This document shows, piece after piece, positions 54,506-63,802 of a DNA stretch of 64,000 nucleotides. This stretch comes from Roseibium aggregatum IAM 12614. GTDB lineage: Bacteria; Pseudomonadota; Alphaproteobacteria; Rhizobiales; Stappiaceae. Below the pieces are notes generated by a model. It was not told the DNA's origin and did not search any database. It saw only the letters and a list, made by a program, of their open reading frames with translations. The translations under genes and the position numbers were made by a program. Positions within the stretch are counted from its first letter, which is position 1. Each line of letters opens with the position of its first letter. The stretch spans positions 310,001 to 374,000 of the forward strand of contig NZ_AAUW01000002.1 in the NCBI RefSeq assembly GCF_000168975.1, read 5' to 3'.

Positions 54506-55183
54506 ATGGCGATGATTGTTTTTGATCTGGACGACACGCTCTATCTGGAGCGGGATTTTGCCTTCAGCGGCTATCGCTATCTCGATGGCTGGATGAAGGA
54601 ACGCGAAGGCCTCAAAGGCTTTGGCAATGCCTGCAGGAAGGTGTTCGAGGACGGCGAGCGCCGCCAGGTCTTCAACCGCGCGCTTGAAAGTCTCGGACAC
54701 AGTGGTGACGGCAATCTGATCCCGGATCTTGTAGCGGCTTACCGCGGCCACCCGCCGCAAATTTCACTGGCTCCGGATGCGGCGCGCTATCTCGAGCGCC
54801 GACGCGGTCCGTTTGGCCTCATTACCGACGGACCGGCGGCAATGCAAAACGCCAAGATCATTGCTCTTGGTCTTGACCGGTGGATCCGGAATATCCGCAA
54901 GACCGGAGACTGGCCGCAAGGATATGGCAAGCCTCACCCCCGCGCATGCGAGGAAATGGAGGGACTTGCGGCAGACGGCGGGCCGATGGTCTACATCGCC
55001 GACAATCCCGCCAAGGATTTCGTGACACCGAAAGCGCGCGGCTGGATCACCGTTCAGATCCGGCGGACGGGTGCGGTCCATTCACCGCACCCGAAGGACG
55101 ACGCACACGCGGCTCACGTCGAATTATCGTCGCTCGATGAGCTTGATGCCGCGCTGAAGGTCCAGATGCAGTCCGTCAAATAG
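54506..55183 (+). CDS. HAD-superfamily hydrolase
   Basis: A 225-residue phosphatase-like protein. Motif I is MIVFDLDDTLYLERD (nucleophile Asp7, general acid Asp9), followed by a helical C1-type cap. Motif II is FGLITDGPA, and the acidic motif IV is MVYIADNPAKDFV. The substrate is probably a small phosphometabolite. It follows an ATP-grasp gene on the same strand, and such ligase-HAD pairs occur in surface-polysaccharide and nucleotide-derivative loci. The stop is 25 bp from the convergent glycosyltransferase gene. Confidence 0.85.
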   Translation: MAMIVFDLDDTLYLERDFAFSGYRYLDGWMKEREGLKGFGNACRKVFEDGERRQVFNRALESLGHSGDGNLIPDLVAAYRGHPPQISLAPDAARYLERRRGPFGLITDGPAAMQNAKIIALGLDRWIRNIRKTGDWPQGYGKPHPRACEEMEGLAADGGPMVYIADNPAKDFVTPKARGWITVQIRRTGAVHSPHPKDDAHAAHVELSSLDELDAALKVQMQSVK

Positions 55184-55208
55184 CTATCGGAATGGCGCAT
55201 GTCAGCCG

Positions 55209-56354
55209 TCAGGCAGGAACGCGCTGCGACAGGACCTCCCGGTACTCATCGAGAATATGCGTCACCTGATAGTTCTCCTCGACCCGCTGTCGAGCCCTTC
55301 GCCCCAGATCGGCGACCTCTTCGGCGGTCAGGCGGGCGACGTCGGCTATTGCCTCGGACAGTGCATCCGGGTCCCCTGGCGAAACGACCTTGCCGGTATC
55401 TGCCACAATGAGTGCCGCGTCGCCGACATCGGTGGTGACCACCGGGCGGGCGTGGCTCATGGCTTCTGCGACCACATTCGGAAACCCTTCTGTGCGGGAC
55501 GACAGGACGAGAACATCTATCTGCGAATAGAAGTCCTCCATGTCACGCAGCTCACCGAGCAATTTCAGACGTGCCGGATCGAGACCTGCTTCCGCGACCA
55601 TGGCCAGAACCTCGCCGTTGCGTTCATCGAGACCGTGACCTGCGGCAACAAAGCGAGCATCGGGAAATTGCGCGGCGATCTGGGCCGCAGCCCGGAAGAA
55701 GGTCAGATGGTCTTTCTGCGGATGAAACCGGGCGGCAATCCCGAAGACTCGGGCCTTGCGCGGTGTAAGGTCCAACCGCATCGGCACCACAACACCGTTC
55801 GGGATGACCTTGCCGTATCGCGCAGCATAACCATACTGCTCGTGCTGCTCTCTTGCCCGGGCCGAATTGTAGACAATCCCGGCAGCGCGGGACGACAGAA
55901 TACGCGCACCCGCGACGGCAATGCGGGTACTTCGGGTCAGGCTGCGCGGATCGTCAAGCGCCTGGCGCACCGTCCAGAAGACCGGTGGCGCGCCCGCCAG
56001 CCGCGCTGACAAGGTACCCACAACCATCGCATGATACATCCAGCACAGCACCGCTCGCGGCCGCTTCTCCCGCATAAGCCCGGTCAGTTGCAGGATTGCG
56101 CCCGGCATCTGCACCGCTCCACGGGCGTTGAGCGAATGATATTCGACATCCGGACGCCCGGCCAAATTCAGATTGCGCTCGGAAACGTCGATCAGGGACA
56201 CGACGACTGCCGGATCGCTTGTCGCTGCAAGAAGTCTTGCCAGCATCGTTTCCGCGCCGCCGCTGGCGGCGAAATTGGTGATGACATGCATCACCGGCGC
56301 GCCAGCGTCTGCTCCAGCGTCCTCCACAAAACCGTCGCTGGCAAATTCGTCCAT
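55209..56354 (-). CDS. Glycosyltransferase family 4 (GT-B)
   Basis: A 381-residue cytoplasmic or membrane-associated sugar transferase. The N-terminal acceptor domain begins VMHVITNFAASGGAETMLAR, the family loop. The C-terminal donor domain has VIPNGVVVPMRLDL, FGIAARFHPQKDHLTFFRAA and the E-x7-E block SRTEGFPNVVAEAMSHARPV. It uses a nucleotide sugar to extend the polysaccharide repeat. The ATG at 56354 lies 4 bp after the sulfotransferase stop; it is the last gene of the exopolysaccharide operon. Confidence 0.88.
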   Translation of the reverse strand: MDEFASDGFVEDAGADAGAPVMHVITNFAASGGAETMLARLLAATSDPAVVVSLIDVSERNLNLAGRPDVEYHSLNARGAVQMPGAILQLTGLMREKRPRAVLCWMYHAMVVGTLSARLAGAPPVFWTVRQALDDPRSLTRSTRIAVAGARILSSRAAGIVYNSARAREQHEQYGYAARYGKVIPNGVVVPMRLDLTPRKARVFGIAARFHPQKDHLTFFRAAAQIAAQFPDARFVAAGHGLDERNGEVLAMVAEAGLDPARLKLLGELRDMEDFYSQIDVLVLSSRTEGFPNVVAEAMSHARPVVTTDVGDAALIVADTGKVVSPGDPDALSEAIADVARLTAEEVADLGRRARQRVEENYQVTHILDEYREVLSQRVPA

Positions 56355-56358
56355 GCGC

Positions 56359-57189
56359 TCAGGCCCCGCGCATGTCGCGCCAGACGTCGAGCGGCCTGCC
56401 GATCCGCTGCTCAAGCTCGCTGACTTCCGGAGCGTAGAAATCCTGCAGCCTTTTCTCCAGATCCGGGCTCAATGGCGGGTATTCCTGCGGCCGGGCAACG
56501 GCATCACGAAGAACCTTGATTGGCTTCGTATGCCGGACGCCGTCGAGGACCGGGCGAAACGGCTTCAGCACCCTGCGCAGGGACAGCGGAACGACGGCGG
56601 CGTTCTTGTCCTTGACCTTGCTGTCCACCGGAGCGGCCAACGGCGCATCGTGACCGATATGGGAGGCAAGGCGGGCGAGCTGAGCTTCCGGCTCACGCCG
56701 GATATCCTCGAACAGCAGCAGCAGGATCTGCTCCGGCGGGAACAGATCGTAGAACCGGCGAAGATGCATGGCATAACGGCCGTTGTTGATGAACCGCTTG
56801 TCCGCTGCCCTGGCCGGATCAAGATGATCCTCGATGTTTCGGGACACCTCCCCCCGCCGAAAGAGCATGCAATAATCGGAGTAGGCCCGCGCCGCAGGCT
56901 CACGCATCTGCACGATCAGCCGGACATCGGGAAGGTCTTTCCGGATGCGCTCCGCCGCCTGGGGAACTGTCAGATAAGTGTTCGACTTTTCTCCGACGAG
57001 AGCGTCAGGTTTGTCGAAGTTGAACTGAGACAGGTACCAGTCCGGTCCCCGGTGATACTCATCGGAAAAATAATGCAGCTCCGGACTGGGCATCGAAATC
57101 GTCGGACTGCGCTCAAGAGATCTTTGCAGCCAGGTTGTTGCGGACTTGGCAGCGCCGAAAATCAGAAATCGTATATTTGAATCAAGCAT
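56359..57189 (-). CDS. Sulfotransferase domain protein
   Basis: A 276-residue PAPS-dependent transferase that adds sulfate to a hydroxyl. The 5'-phosphosulfate loop is IFGAAKSATTWLQRSL near the N-terminus, and the 3'-phosphate block is LIVQMREPAARAYSDYCM. These match bacterial sulfotransferases of carbohydrate type such as NodH-like and heparan-type proteins. No signal or membrane segment is seen. Coupled by overlap (8 bp) with the preceding glycosyltransferase, it probably decorates the exopolysaccharide or a lipid-linked precursor. PAPS synthesis genes are not in the window. Confidence 0.88.
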   Translation of the reverse strand: MLDSNIRFLIFGAAKSATTWLQRSLERSPTISMPSPELHYFSDEYHRGPDWYLSQFNFDKPDALVGEKSNTYLTVPQAAERIRKDLPDVRLIVQMREPAARAYSDYCMLFRRGEVSRNIEDHLDPARAADKRFINNGRYAMHLRRFYDLFPPEQILLLLFEDIRREPEAQLARLASHIGHDAPLAAPVDSKVKDKNAAVVPLSLRRVLKPFRPVLDGVRHTKPIKVLRDAVARPQEYPPLSPDLEKRLQDFYAPEVSELEQRIGRPLDVWRDMRGA

Positions 57190-58375
57190 ATGCGGTACCT
57201 GCTACCTGTGGGCCCACGACGAGCTTTTCGTAAAGGCGGGAAATTTCGGAAACGTGGCGTTCGGCCCCGTATTTGGCCGAAGCATCTGCCTGCGCGGCTT
57301 CGGCAATGCGGGTTTGCAGCGCAGGGTCGCTAATCAGGCTGCTGATCGGTTCGACAAAACTCTCCGGAATATCCGGTTCGACGAGAAATCCCGTCACACC
57401 GTCCGCGATCGCTTCGACGTTTCCGCCGTGGCGCGTCGCGACGACAGGTGTGCCCAGATACATGCTCTCGATCAGGGTCCGCCCGAACGGCTCGTTCACG
57501 GCTGGCACGAGCATGACGTCGACACCGCTCATCGCCTCGAAAACCGGTGAGCGGAAGCCCATGAAATGGAAGTTGTCTGCCAGTGCCAGGCTGTCGGCCA
57601 GTGCCTTGCAGGTTTCGTCCAGTCCCCGGGTTGCAGCGACGGCATCTCCGAACAGCAATCCGTGCACCTGACGGTCCGGCAGGGCGCGGCGAACCGCGTC
57701 AACCACCCGGACAAAGCCGTCTGGACGCTTGCGTTTGATAATCGAGCCGAAATACCCGAGCAGCACCGCATCCCTCGGCAGACCGAGTTCGTCACAAAGC
57801 GCGGCATGGGCGGCTGCGCGGTCGGGCCGGACGGCGGGGAAGTCGAACGGACTGCGGATCACGCTGGCCCGGTTGCTGATCGACCGGATCGGACGCGATG
57901 GCATGGCGTAGTGGGAAACGCTCACGATGTGGTCGGCCAGCAAGGGCGCGAGAGTGTTCGCTCCTCTGGCTGCCGGGTCCTGACGATGATGCCAGAGGTG
58001 ACGGCAACCGGATAATTTGCTGGGTACGATCCAGTTGGCGTGCATGCGTCCTTCGTTCGTATGCACGATATCAGGGTCGATCTGCTTCAGCGTCCGGCGC
58101 AGAGCCGGCAATGTTCGCGTGAGATAGCCCAGCGGGCCCACACGGCCCGGCAGAGGCAGGCCGGGCGACGACATCAGCGGCGTGTCCTCCAGCACCTCGA
58201 AATCGAGCCCCAGATCCCGTGCCCTCTGGCCAATGGCACCAGGCTCGAAATGAACGAGGACACGAGGCTCGAACCGGTTCGGATCAAGCGAGGCGGCAAG
58301 ACTGAGCGCCGAGATGTGACTCCCGCCAAGAACCGGTCCGCCGACGAACGGAAATAATACTCGAATGCGTCTCAT
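57182..58375 (-). CDS. Glycosyltransferase family 4 (GT-B)
   Basis: A 397-residue sugar transferase. The acceptor domain starts with VLFPFVGGPVLGGSHISALS, then come the donor-side PDIVHTNEGRMHANWIVPS, LLGYFGSIIKRKRPDGFVRV and EPFGRTLIESMYLGTPVVAT, the E-x7-E family signature. It lies 13 bp after the exporter gene and overlaps the sulfotransferase gene, so it belongs to the same unit. The donor and linkage cannot be told from sequence. Confidence 0.88.
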   Translation of the reverse strand: MRRIRVLFPFVGGPVLGGSHISALSLAASLDPNRFEPRVLVHFEPGAIGQRARDLGLDFEVLEDTPLMSSPGLPLPGRVGPLGYLTRTLPALRRTLKQIDPDIVHTNEGRMHANWIVPSKLSGCRHLWHHRQDPAARGANTLAPLLADHIVSVSHYAMPSRPIRSISNRASVIRSPFDFPAVRPDRAAAHAALCDELGLPRDAVLLGYFGSIIKRKRPDGFVRVVDAVRRALPDRQVHGLLFGDAVAATRGLDETCKALADSLALADNFHFMGFRSPVFEAMSGVDVMLVPAVNEPFGRTLIESMYLGTPVVATRHGGNVEAIADGVTGFLVEPDIPESFVEPISSLISDPALQTRIAEAAQADASAKYGAERHVSEISRLYEKLVVGPQVAGTAYA

Positions 58376-58388
58376 GACTGCTCCGGAC

Positions 58389-59606
58389 TTATCTGGACGC
58401 TGGCTCGGATACTGCCAGGGTGATTGTCAGACTGTCACCGGGACGCATGAAGGCGTTCAGATCGACATTCAGGCTCTGCATCTCGCCGTTCTCGAACCGC
58501 GATATCCTGTAGGAAGGTGTGACGATGGTCTCCGTTTCGGTGGCGTCGACAGAGTTTGTCGCGAGTGCCTCGGCGTAGACCTTGTGGGCCAGATCGAGAC
58601 GGGCTTCGACGTCGAAACGCTTCGATTTCACCTCCATGAGTTCGGAGAGCTTTTCCCCGCGGGCCTTGTCGAACAGGGTGGCGGCGTCCCGTAATGCGAG
58701 ATTGAGACGCTGCTGCGCGTCGAGACGGGCGACTTCAAGCTGCAGGCGTTTTGCCTCGAGGTCGTTGAGCGCCGTATTGGCAGCGGACACACGCGTCGTC
58801 ACGGCCAGCCCCTTGTCCTTCAGATGCTCCATTGAGGCGAGATCCTGGCGGGCCAGCTCGATCTGCTTGTCGCGCAGGACGATTTCTTCGGACAGTTGTG
58901 AGATTTTCTCGGTGAGCAGGACGCGAAGATCCTTGAGGCTCTGGATCTCGGCCTTGATCACCTTGATGTTGACGGAAAGGATCTTGGCCTGCACCGGATC
59001 TGAGGATTCTGACTCGACCGAGTCAGGCAGCTCTTCCGCCGAATAAAGCTGGACTTCCTGCTCAAGCCTTTTCTGCTGCTCCGCCAGGCCGGCTGCCGTT
59101 CCGCGAAGCTGATTGATCTCCCCGGTTATCTTGGTAAGCGAGGTCTGCCGCGTCCCGTCTTCGTTCGGAAGGCGATAAAAACCGCCGGCGATCGCAAGAG
59201 CTTTTTCAACCGTCATGCCGGGTGTGAAATCAAATTGACCGGGGGCCGTCACGGCTCCCCCCACGAACACGGGCGCATACCGCGATATTTCGACCGACAC
59301 CGCGGGCAATTCCGTCAAGCCGACGATACGCTGCATCCGGCTGGCGATTGTGTCCGCGACCTCATCCAGGGTCTTGCCGACGACTTCCACGGCGCCCGCA
59401 ATCGGGACGTAGATATTGCCGTCCGGCGCCATCTTGTAGGAGCCGGCAACGCCATCCCAATTGGCAAAGGTCTTGTTTCTGGCATCCCAGGCGCCGGCGC
59501 GAAGCTCAAGCGTCTCACCTCCGGAGAGCCTGTACTGTTCGGCAGCAAGACCGGAGCCAAGAAAAGCCATCAATGAAATCAGGGCAATTAACAACCGAAT
59601 ACTCAA
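58389..59606 (-). CDS. ExoF-like polysaccharide export protein (Wza family)
   Basis: A 405-residue secreted outer-membrane-type exporter. After a signal peptide (LLIALISLMAFLGSGLAA), the Poly_export domain begins EQYRLSGGETLELRAGAWD and holds IYVPIAGAVEVVGKTLDEVA. An SLBB-like part follows (PVFVGGAVTAPGQFDFTPG), then a long coiled coil at about 175-350. This layout is that of rhizobial ExoF. It should form the outlet for the polymer with the tyrosine-kinase co-polymerase. The TTG at 59606 (GGGGG upstream) was preferred to a more upstream TTG because it starts the signal peptide. The 196-bp AT-rich leader may carry a promoter. Confidence 0.86.
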   Translation of the reverse strand: MSIRLLIALISLMAFLGSGLAAEQYRLSGGETLELRAGAWDARNKTFANWDGVAGSYKMAPDGNIYVPIAGAVEVVGKTLDEVADTIASRMQRIVGLTELPAVSVEISRYAPVFVGGAVTAPGQFDFTPGMTVEKALAIAGGFYRLPNEDGTRQTSLTKITGEINQLRGTAAGLAEQQKRLEQEVQLYSAEELPDSVESESSDPVQAKILSVNIKVIKAEIQSLKDLRVLLTEKISQLSEEIVLRDKQIELARQDLASMEHLKDKGLAVTTRVSAANTALNDLEAKRLQLEVARLDAQQRLNLALRDAATLFDKARGEKLSELMEVKSKRFDVEARLDLAHKVYAEALATNSVDATETETIVTPSYRISRFENGEMQSLNVDLNAFMRPGDSLTITLAVSEPASR

Positions 59607-59802
59607 CGCACAAACCCCCGGATTAATACCAACTTTTAAAAACAGAATTATTCTCAATATCGATCAGAATATCACAGAAACCGGCAAACACCTCAAAAGA
59701 AACACTGTCAAAAACAGCATCTCCCAATAATCCTGGATGCTGACCTCGCATCCGGCTGCTTCTGTATGTCCATTGACCGTTGGAGTGCACATTTTCCATG
59801 GA

Positions 59803-61062
59803 TCACATGGACTCCCGCTTTGTCTGTCGGCGCCCCCCGAAGCCCGAAAGGCAGATCGCAGCCGGAAGCAGAAGCGGCACGCACAGGAACCTTCCGTAGA
59901 TGTGGGTCACGCCATTCAGGGCGAATGCGAACATGAGCAGTATCGTGAACATCAGCACTCCGGCCCAGCGCGTCTCGGGATTGCTGAACGCCCGCCAACC
60001 GACGAACACCAGCGTGAGCAGGACGCCGACGAGACCGAGCAGCGCAACGACACCGCCTTCCGAAAACAACAGCAGGTAGGTGTTGTGAACCGGCGCACCC
60101 AGCTGGCTGATCAGCCGGTGCTGATCCACTCCGACGCCGACCCAGATGGACCGGTCGATCATGACAATTGCTTCGCGAATGAGAAGCATGCGGCCATCGA
60201 ATGTGCCTGCCTCACTGGAATCGCCGGTCGTCAACGCGCCGTAGACCCGCTCCAGAAACACTTCCGGCAGAAAATATTCCCCGAAGAAAAACAGCGCCAC
60301 GAGCCCGACCACCGCCACCGCGACGAAAACCAGGATGTGTTTGGCCGAACCATAGAAGAACGAAATTCCGAAGATCCCCAAAACCGAGACGATGAACCCG
60401 GAATTCGATGCGGACAGCAGCAGGCCGTAGGCGACCGGGGCCGCCGAGGCTACGAACAAGATGCCCGAGATCTGGGCGATGAAGTAGAGCCAGGTCAGGT
60501 AGACCAATCCCACCCCAGCCAACAGCCCGACCCCGTTTTCCCGCTCGATCAATCCGGTCAGGCGTCCGTTTCTCGAAAAGAACCGGGCATCGTCCGGGCT
60601 GAACACGGAATAGAGCACCCCGTGCAACATCACGAAGACGAAAGAGAAGGCCATCACCTTGCACAGGAACATCGTTTCCCGCGCCGGTCGCCCCAGAAGC
60701 AGCATAGGCATGAGAACGAGCGAAAATCCGTATTGGCCAACACCGACAGCCCCGGTCAGCGGGTCGCCGGACATCAGCGATCCGACAATCAAACCGCCGC
60801 AAAGAAGCAGCACGGAGAACAGCCAGAAAGACGTCATGTCCGCGAAAGGACGAAGCGGAATACGTCTGTTGGCAATCATCACGACGAAGGCCGCACTGGC
60901 GACGAGATCCGACAGCGTGAAGAACACGATGTCGGTTCGCAGATAGGTCATCGGCGAAAGGAACACCGCGACGATGACAAGCAGGCGCTCCAGTTCCTGA
61001 CTGGCCGTCCCTGGCAATGCTGGGCTTCGGTGCGGAGAGACCGGGATCGCGCTCAGGGTCAA
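59803..61062 (-). CDS. O-antigen/exopolysaccharide polymerase (Wzy/WaaL-like)
   Basis: A 419-residue membrane protein with ten or more helices and a large periplasmic loop (about 255-330, with RVYGALTTGDSSEAGTFDGR and IWVGVGVDQHRLI). This is the O-antigen ligase/polymerase fold, which joins repeat units on the periplasmic side. The start is a TTG at 61062, overlapping the flippase stop (TTGA) and preceded by GAGGAGG at 5 nt. Longer in-frame reading is Arg-rich and overlaps the flippase gene. It is coupled to the flippase and upstream lyase in one operon. Confidence 0.85.
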   Translation of the reverse strand: MTLSAIPVSPHRSPALPGTASQELERLLVIVAVFLSPMTYLRTDIVFFTLSDLVASAAFVVMIANRRIPLRPFADMTSFWLFSVLLLCGGLIVGSLMSGDPLTGAVGVGQYGFSLVLMPMLLLGRPARETMFLCKVMAFSFVFVMLHGVLYSVFSPDDARFFSRNGRLTGLIERENGVGLLAGVGLVYLTWLYFIAQISGILFVASAAPVAYGLLLSASNSGFIVSVLGIFGISFFYGSAKHILVFVAVAVVGLVALFFFGEYFLPEVFLERVYGALTTGDSSEAGTFDGRMLLIREAIVMIDRSIWVGVGVDQHRLISQLGAPVHNTYLLLFSEGGVVALLGLVGVLLTLVFVGWRAFSNPETRWAGVLMFTILLMFAFALNGVTHIYGRFLCVPLLLPAAICLSGFGGRRQTKRESM

Positions 61063-62396
61063 GACGTCCTCCTCACATCGCGCTGCCGGCGCGACCAGTA
61101 GAGAACGAAGAGAGCCCCTGCCACGAGCGTGCCGTTGAACAGCACATGTGCCGCGGCAGCGCCAACCGGCCCCAGGACCCGAACAAGCGGCACGAAACAG
61201 GCGAGGAAAACCACGCTTCCGAGCAGGGTCACCCACAGAAGCTCACGGTCGCGCCCCATGCTCAGCATTGCCGGATTCAGCACCATCGTTGCCAGCAGCA
61301 ATATGACGGCCAGCAATTGAACGTTGACCATGCTCGCCGCCCCATCGAAGCCTGCACCGAAAACGAACGACAACAGGGATGGCATCAGGAACGCGGCGGG
61401 GATCAGTACGGTCAGGCAAAGGCCTGCGATTGCCAGCAGCACGCCATTGACCAGCTTGTGAAAACCGCGCTCCTCGCCGGAGCTCCATTTGCGCGCCAGT
61501 TCCGGAAAGATTGCCTGGTTCAGCGGACGTCCCAGCTTGAGCGCGCTGTCGGCGACCCGACGGGCAATATGAAAATACCCGACGAATTTTTCATCCACGA
61601 GCACCGACAGCAGGATCACGTCTAGGCGCTGGACCGTCTGACGGATGATGACATTGAAGTTCGAGTTCCAGAGGAAGCGCAGAATTCCCGGGTTCTCGCT
61701 GCGTATGCCCTTGATCGGAAGCTGCATGAACGTGCCGTAGCCGCGCTCGCGGACATAGCGCAGCGAAAAGACAAACGGCAGCAAACTGTTCGCCAGGCCC
61801 TCGATCACCGCAACAAGAACAAATCCCCAAAGGCCGTAACCCATCGCCCATATTCCCGCGGACAGCACCAGCCGCATAAGGGCAATACCGACGTCGACCT
61901 TGGCGAGAACGTCGAACCGGTCGAAAATCCTCAGCACTGCGACCGCAGTCGGCTTGAGGTTGAAGAGAAGCGCCAGGGAAAACAGCGCCAGATAAGCTGA
62001 ACTGTCCTGTGGCCAGCCCATCATTCCTGCCGTCACCTGGGCGGCGAGGGCCGCAACCCCGGCAGCGAGCGTGCTGCCTGCAAGGTTCACGTAAACCGAC
62101 GCTTTCAGCAGTCGCATGAACCGGTCGTTGTCATTGTCGGACAAGGCCTCAACGCCGTATTTGATAACGGCCTGCCAGGGCTCCAGCCGCAGAAGCCGGT
62201 CGACGATACGCACATAGGCCTGGAAGATTGCAAACAGGCCGAGACCTGCCGGACCGAGCGACTGGGCCATGATGGCCAGGGTCCCGATGCTGATCAGCCC
62301 GCTGACCGCCTGGGACGAGAAGACCCATGAAAAATTGCGGATGAGCCGCCCGGCGATCAGGCTGTCTTCGGCAGAGAGGTTGAGCAGGCGGGCCAT
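61059..62396 (-). CDS. Polysaccharide flippase (Wzx-type, MOP superfamily)
   Basis: A 445-residue, 12-helix lipid-linked-sugar flippase. The N-terminus has NFSWVFSSQAVSGLISIGTL followed by AIMAQSLGPAGLGLFAIFQA, the usual MOP opening. Later blocks include FHIARRVADSALKLGRPLN and AIFPELARKW, shared with Wzx proteins. It moves undecaprenyl-linked repeat units to the periplasm for the polymerase. Its ATG shares one base with the stop of the lyase gene (TGATG), so the two are translationally coupled. Confidence 0.88.
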   Translation of the reverse strand: MARLLNLSAEDSLIAGRLIRNFSWVFSSQAVSGLISIGTLAIMAQSLGPAGLGLFAIFQAYVRIVDRLLRLEPWQAVIKYGVEALSDNDNDRFMRLLKASVYVNLAGSTLAAGVAALAAQVTAGMMGWPQDSSAYLALFSLALLFNLKPTAVAVLRIFDRFDVLAKVDVGIALMRLVLSAGIWAMGYGLWGFVLVAVIEGLANSLLPFVFSLRYVRERGYGTFMQLPIKGIRSENPGILRFLWNSNFNVIIRQTVQRLDVILLSVLVDEKFVGYFHIARRVADSALKLGRPLNQAIFPELARKWSSGEERGFHKLVNGVLLAIAGLCLTVLIPAAFLMPSLLSFVFGAGFDGAASMVNVQLLAVILLLATMVLNPAMLSMGRDRELLWVTLLGSVVFLACFVPLVRVLGPVGAAAAHVLFNGTLVAGALFVLYWSRRQRDVRRTS

Positions 62397-63802
62397 CAGT
62401 CATCCAGCTCCCTGTCACCGGCAAGCTCTGCCAGCCAAAGCTCAATGTGCGTCTGGTCCGTTCCCGTGGCGATCTGCCAGGGGTCGTTCGGCTGGCTGGC
62501 ATCAAGCCCCGCTGTCGCTTCTTCCCAGGCGTCCGGAAACCCGTCGCCGTCACTGTCCGCGACCCGTTCCTCCGGCTGGAGATCCGGCCAGCCACCGACT
62601 TCGGAGGGAGAATTGATCACCCTGCCCGTGCAATTGCGAACCGTGTCGACAAGCTGCCGGTCCAGCGGGTCCCGGTGGCGGTCCGAAGGCAAGCGGTCGC
62701 CAACCCCTTCAAGGACGAGATCGAACACTTCGCTCGCCCTGATGCGCGGGACGGACAGCGTGCCGGTCACCCCTTCGACGATCTCCGCCCCCGGATCGGC
62801 ATCGACCTGCCGGAAGGGACGGTTTCGATCGCAGCGACCGCGGTCGATCGCAAGAACGTCATCGACCTGAACCTCGAGACTGTACTGGTCGCTTGCCATG
62901 ATTGCCTCGACAGCGGCGGGCCGTCTGCGAACGGTGTTCGGACCGGTCAGCGCCACATTGCCGGCATAGATGATAACCGCGTTGCCGTAGTAGTTTCGGA
63001 ACTCTCCGAATTGACTGATCGGATTGTAGAAAATGCTGTTCACGACTTCGACCGGGCCGCTGTCGTTGCCGTAAATGTCGGGATTACGGTCTCGATTGTG
63101 GGCAAAGAGGTTTCGCCAGAGGCTCACGCGTCCGCACTCGAAGGTCGAGCCGTTCCCGGAGCAGATCAAGGCTCCCTTGGAGTGGCGCCCCTTCGGATGA
63201 TTGGCGTGATCCAGACCCCAGGCGGAAATGCTGTTGGCGACCGTTATGTCACTGGACCGCTCGCCGGAAACGTGAATGCTGAAGTTCTCGTCGGTCGCAA
63301 ACATCAAGGACAAATGATCGAGATAAACGCGCGAGGCGTTTTCAAGCGTCACCGCATCGACCGACGAGGAAGGCTGCTGGCTTGGCCCAGGGCGCACCTT
63401 GAGATACCTGACGACGACATCGCTGGCATTCTTGATGATCACGGCCGTGGCGCGGGATTTTCCAAGCCTGATCTGGATACCCAGCCCGGGCGCCGTCTGA
63501 CCTGCGACATAGAGGTTTGACCGGAAATAGAGCGGGCTGTCGAGCGTGATCGTTCCACTCACCTGGAAGACGCAGATCCGGGGCATCTCCCCCTTTTCGA
63601 CGCAGGCGCGCAGAGAACCCGCGCCGGCATCGGCCAGCGTGGTCACCGGAATGACCTCGCCACCAGTCCAGCCGGTCGCAAACGCTCCGAAGCCGACAGC
63701 CCCCGGAAACGCCCGAGGCGCGGCCTCGGCCGAAAGCGTCAGCGAAAGCAAGAGGCCAAGCGCGAAAACGATTGCAGTCTGTGTCCTGTTCTCAGCCATC
63801 AT
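62396..63802 (-). CDS. Secreted right-handed beta-helix polysaccharide lyase (pectate lyase-like)
   Basis: A 468-residue exported protein. After a Sec signal (AIVFALGLLLSLTLSAEAAP), a parallel beta-helix follows with DAVTLENASRVYLDHLSLMF, SDITVANSISAWGLDHANHP and VEVVNSIFYNPISQ, patterns of pectate lyase-like domains. A calcium-loop segment DSDGDGFPDAWEEA is near the C-terminus. In exopolysaccharide operons such enzymes trim or release polymer and clear misrouted chains in the periplasm. Cleavage activity against pectate itself is not implied. It overlaps the upstream kinase gene by 11 bp. Confidence 0.85.
   Translation of the reverse strand: MMAENRTQTAIVFALGLLLSLTLSAEAAPRAFPGAVGFGAFATGWTGGEVIPVTTLADAGAGSLRACVEKGEMPRICVFQVSGTITLDSPLYFRSNLYVAGQTAPGLGIQIRLGKSRATAVIIKNASDVVVRYLKVRPGPSQQPSSSVDAVTLENASRVYLDHLSLMFATDENFSIHVSGERSSDITVANSISAWGLDHANHPKGRHSKGALICSGNGSTFECGRVSLWRNLFAHNRDRNPDIYGNDSGPVEVVNSIFYNPISQFGEFRNYYGNAVIIYAGNVALTGPNTVRRRPAAVEAIMASDQYSLEVQVDDVLAIDRGRCDRNRPFRQVDADPGAEIVEGVTGTLSVPRIRASEVFDLVLEGVGDRLPSDRHRDPLDRQLVDTVRNCTGRVINSPSEVGGWPDLQPEERVADSDGDGFPDAWEEATAGLDASQPNDPWQIATGTDQTHIELWLAELAGDRELDD

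Noticed and set aside
59737..61101. A 454-codon plus-strand frame across the polymerase gene
   Set aside because: Arg/Gln/His-rich with no domain, and antisense to a clear multi-helix membrane protein.
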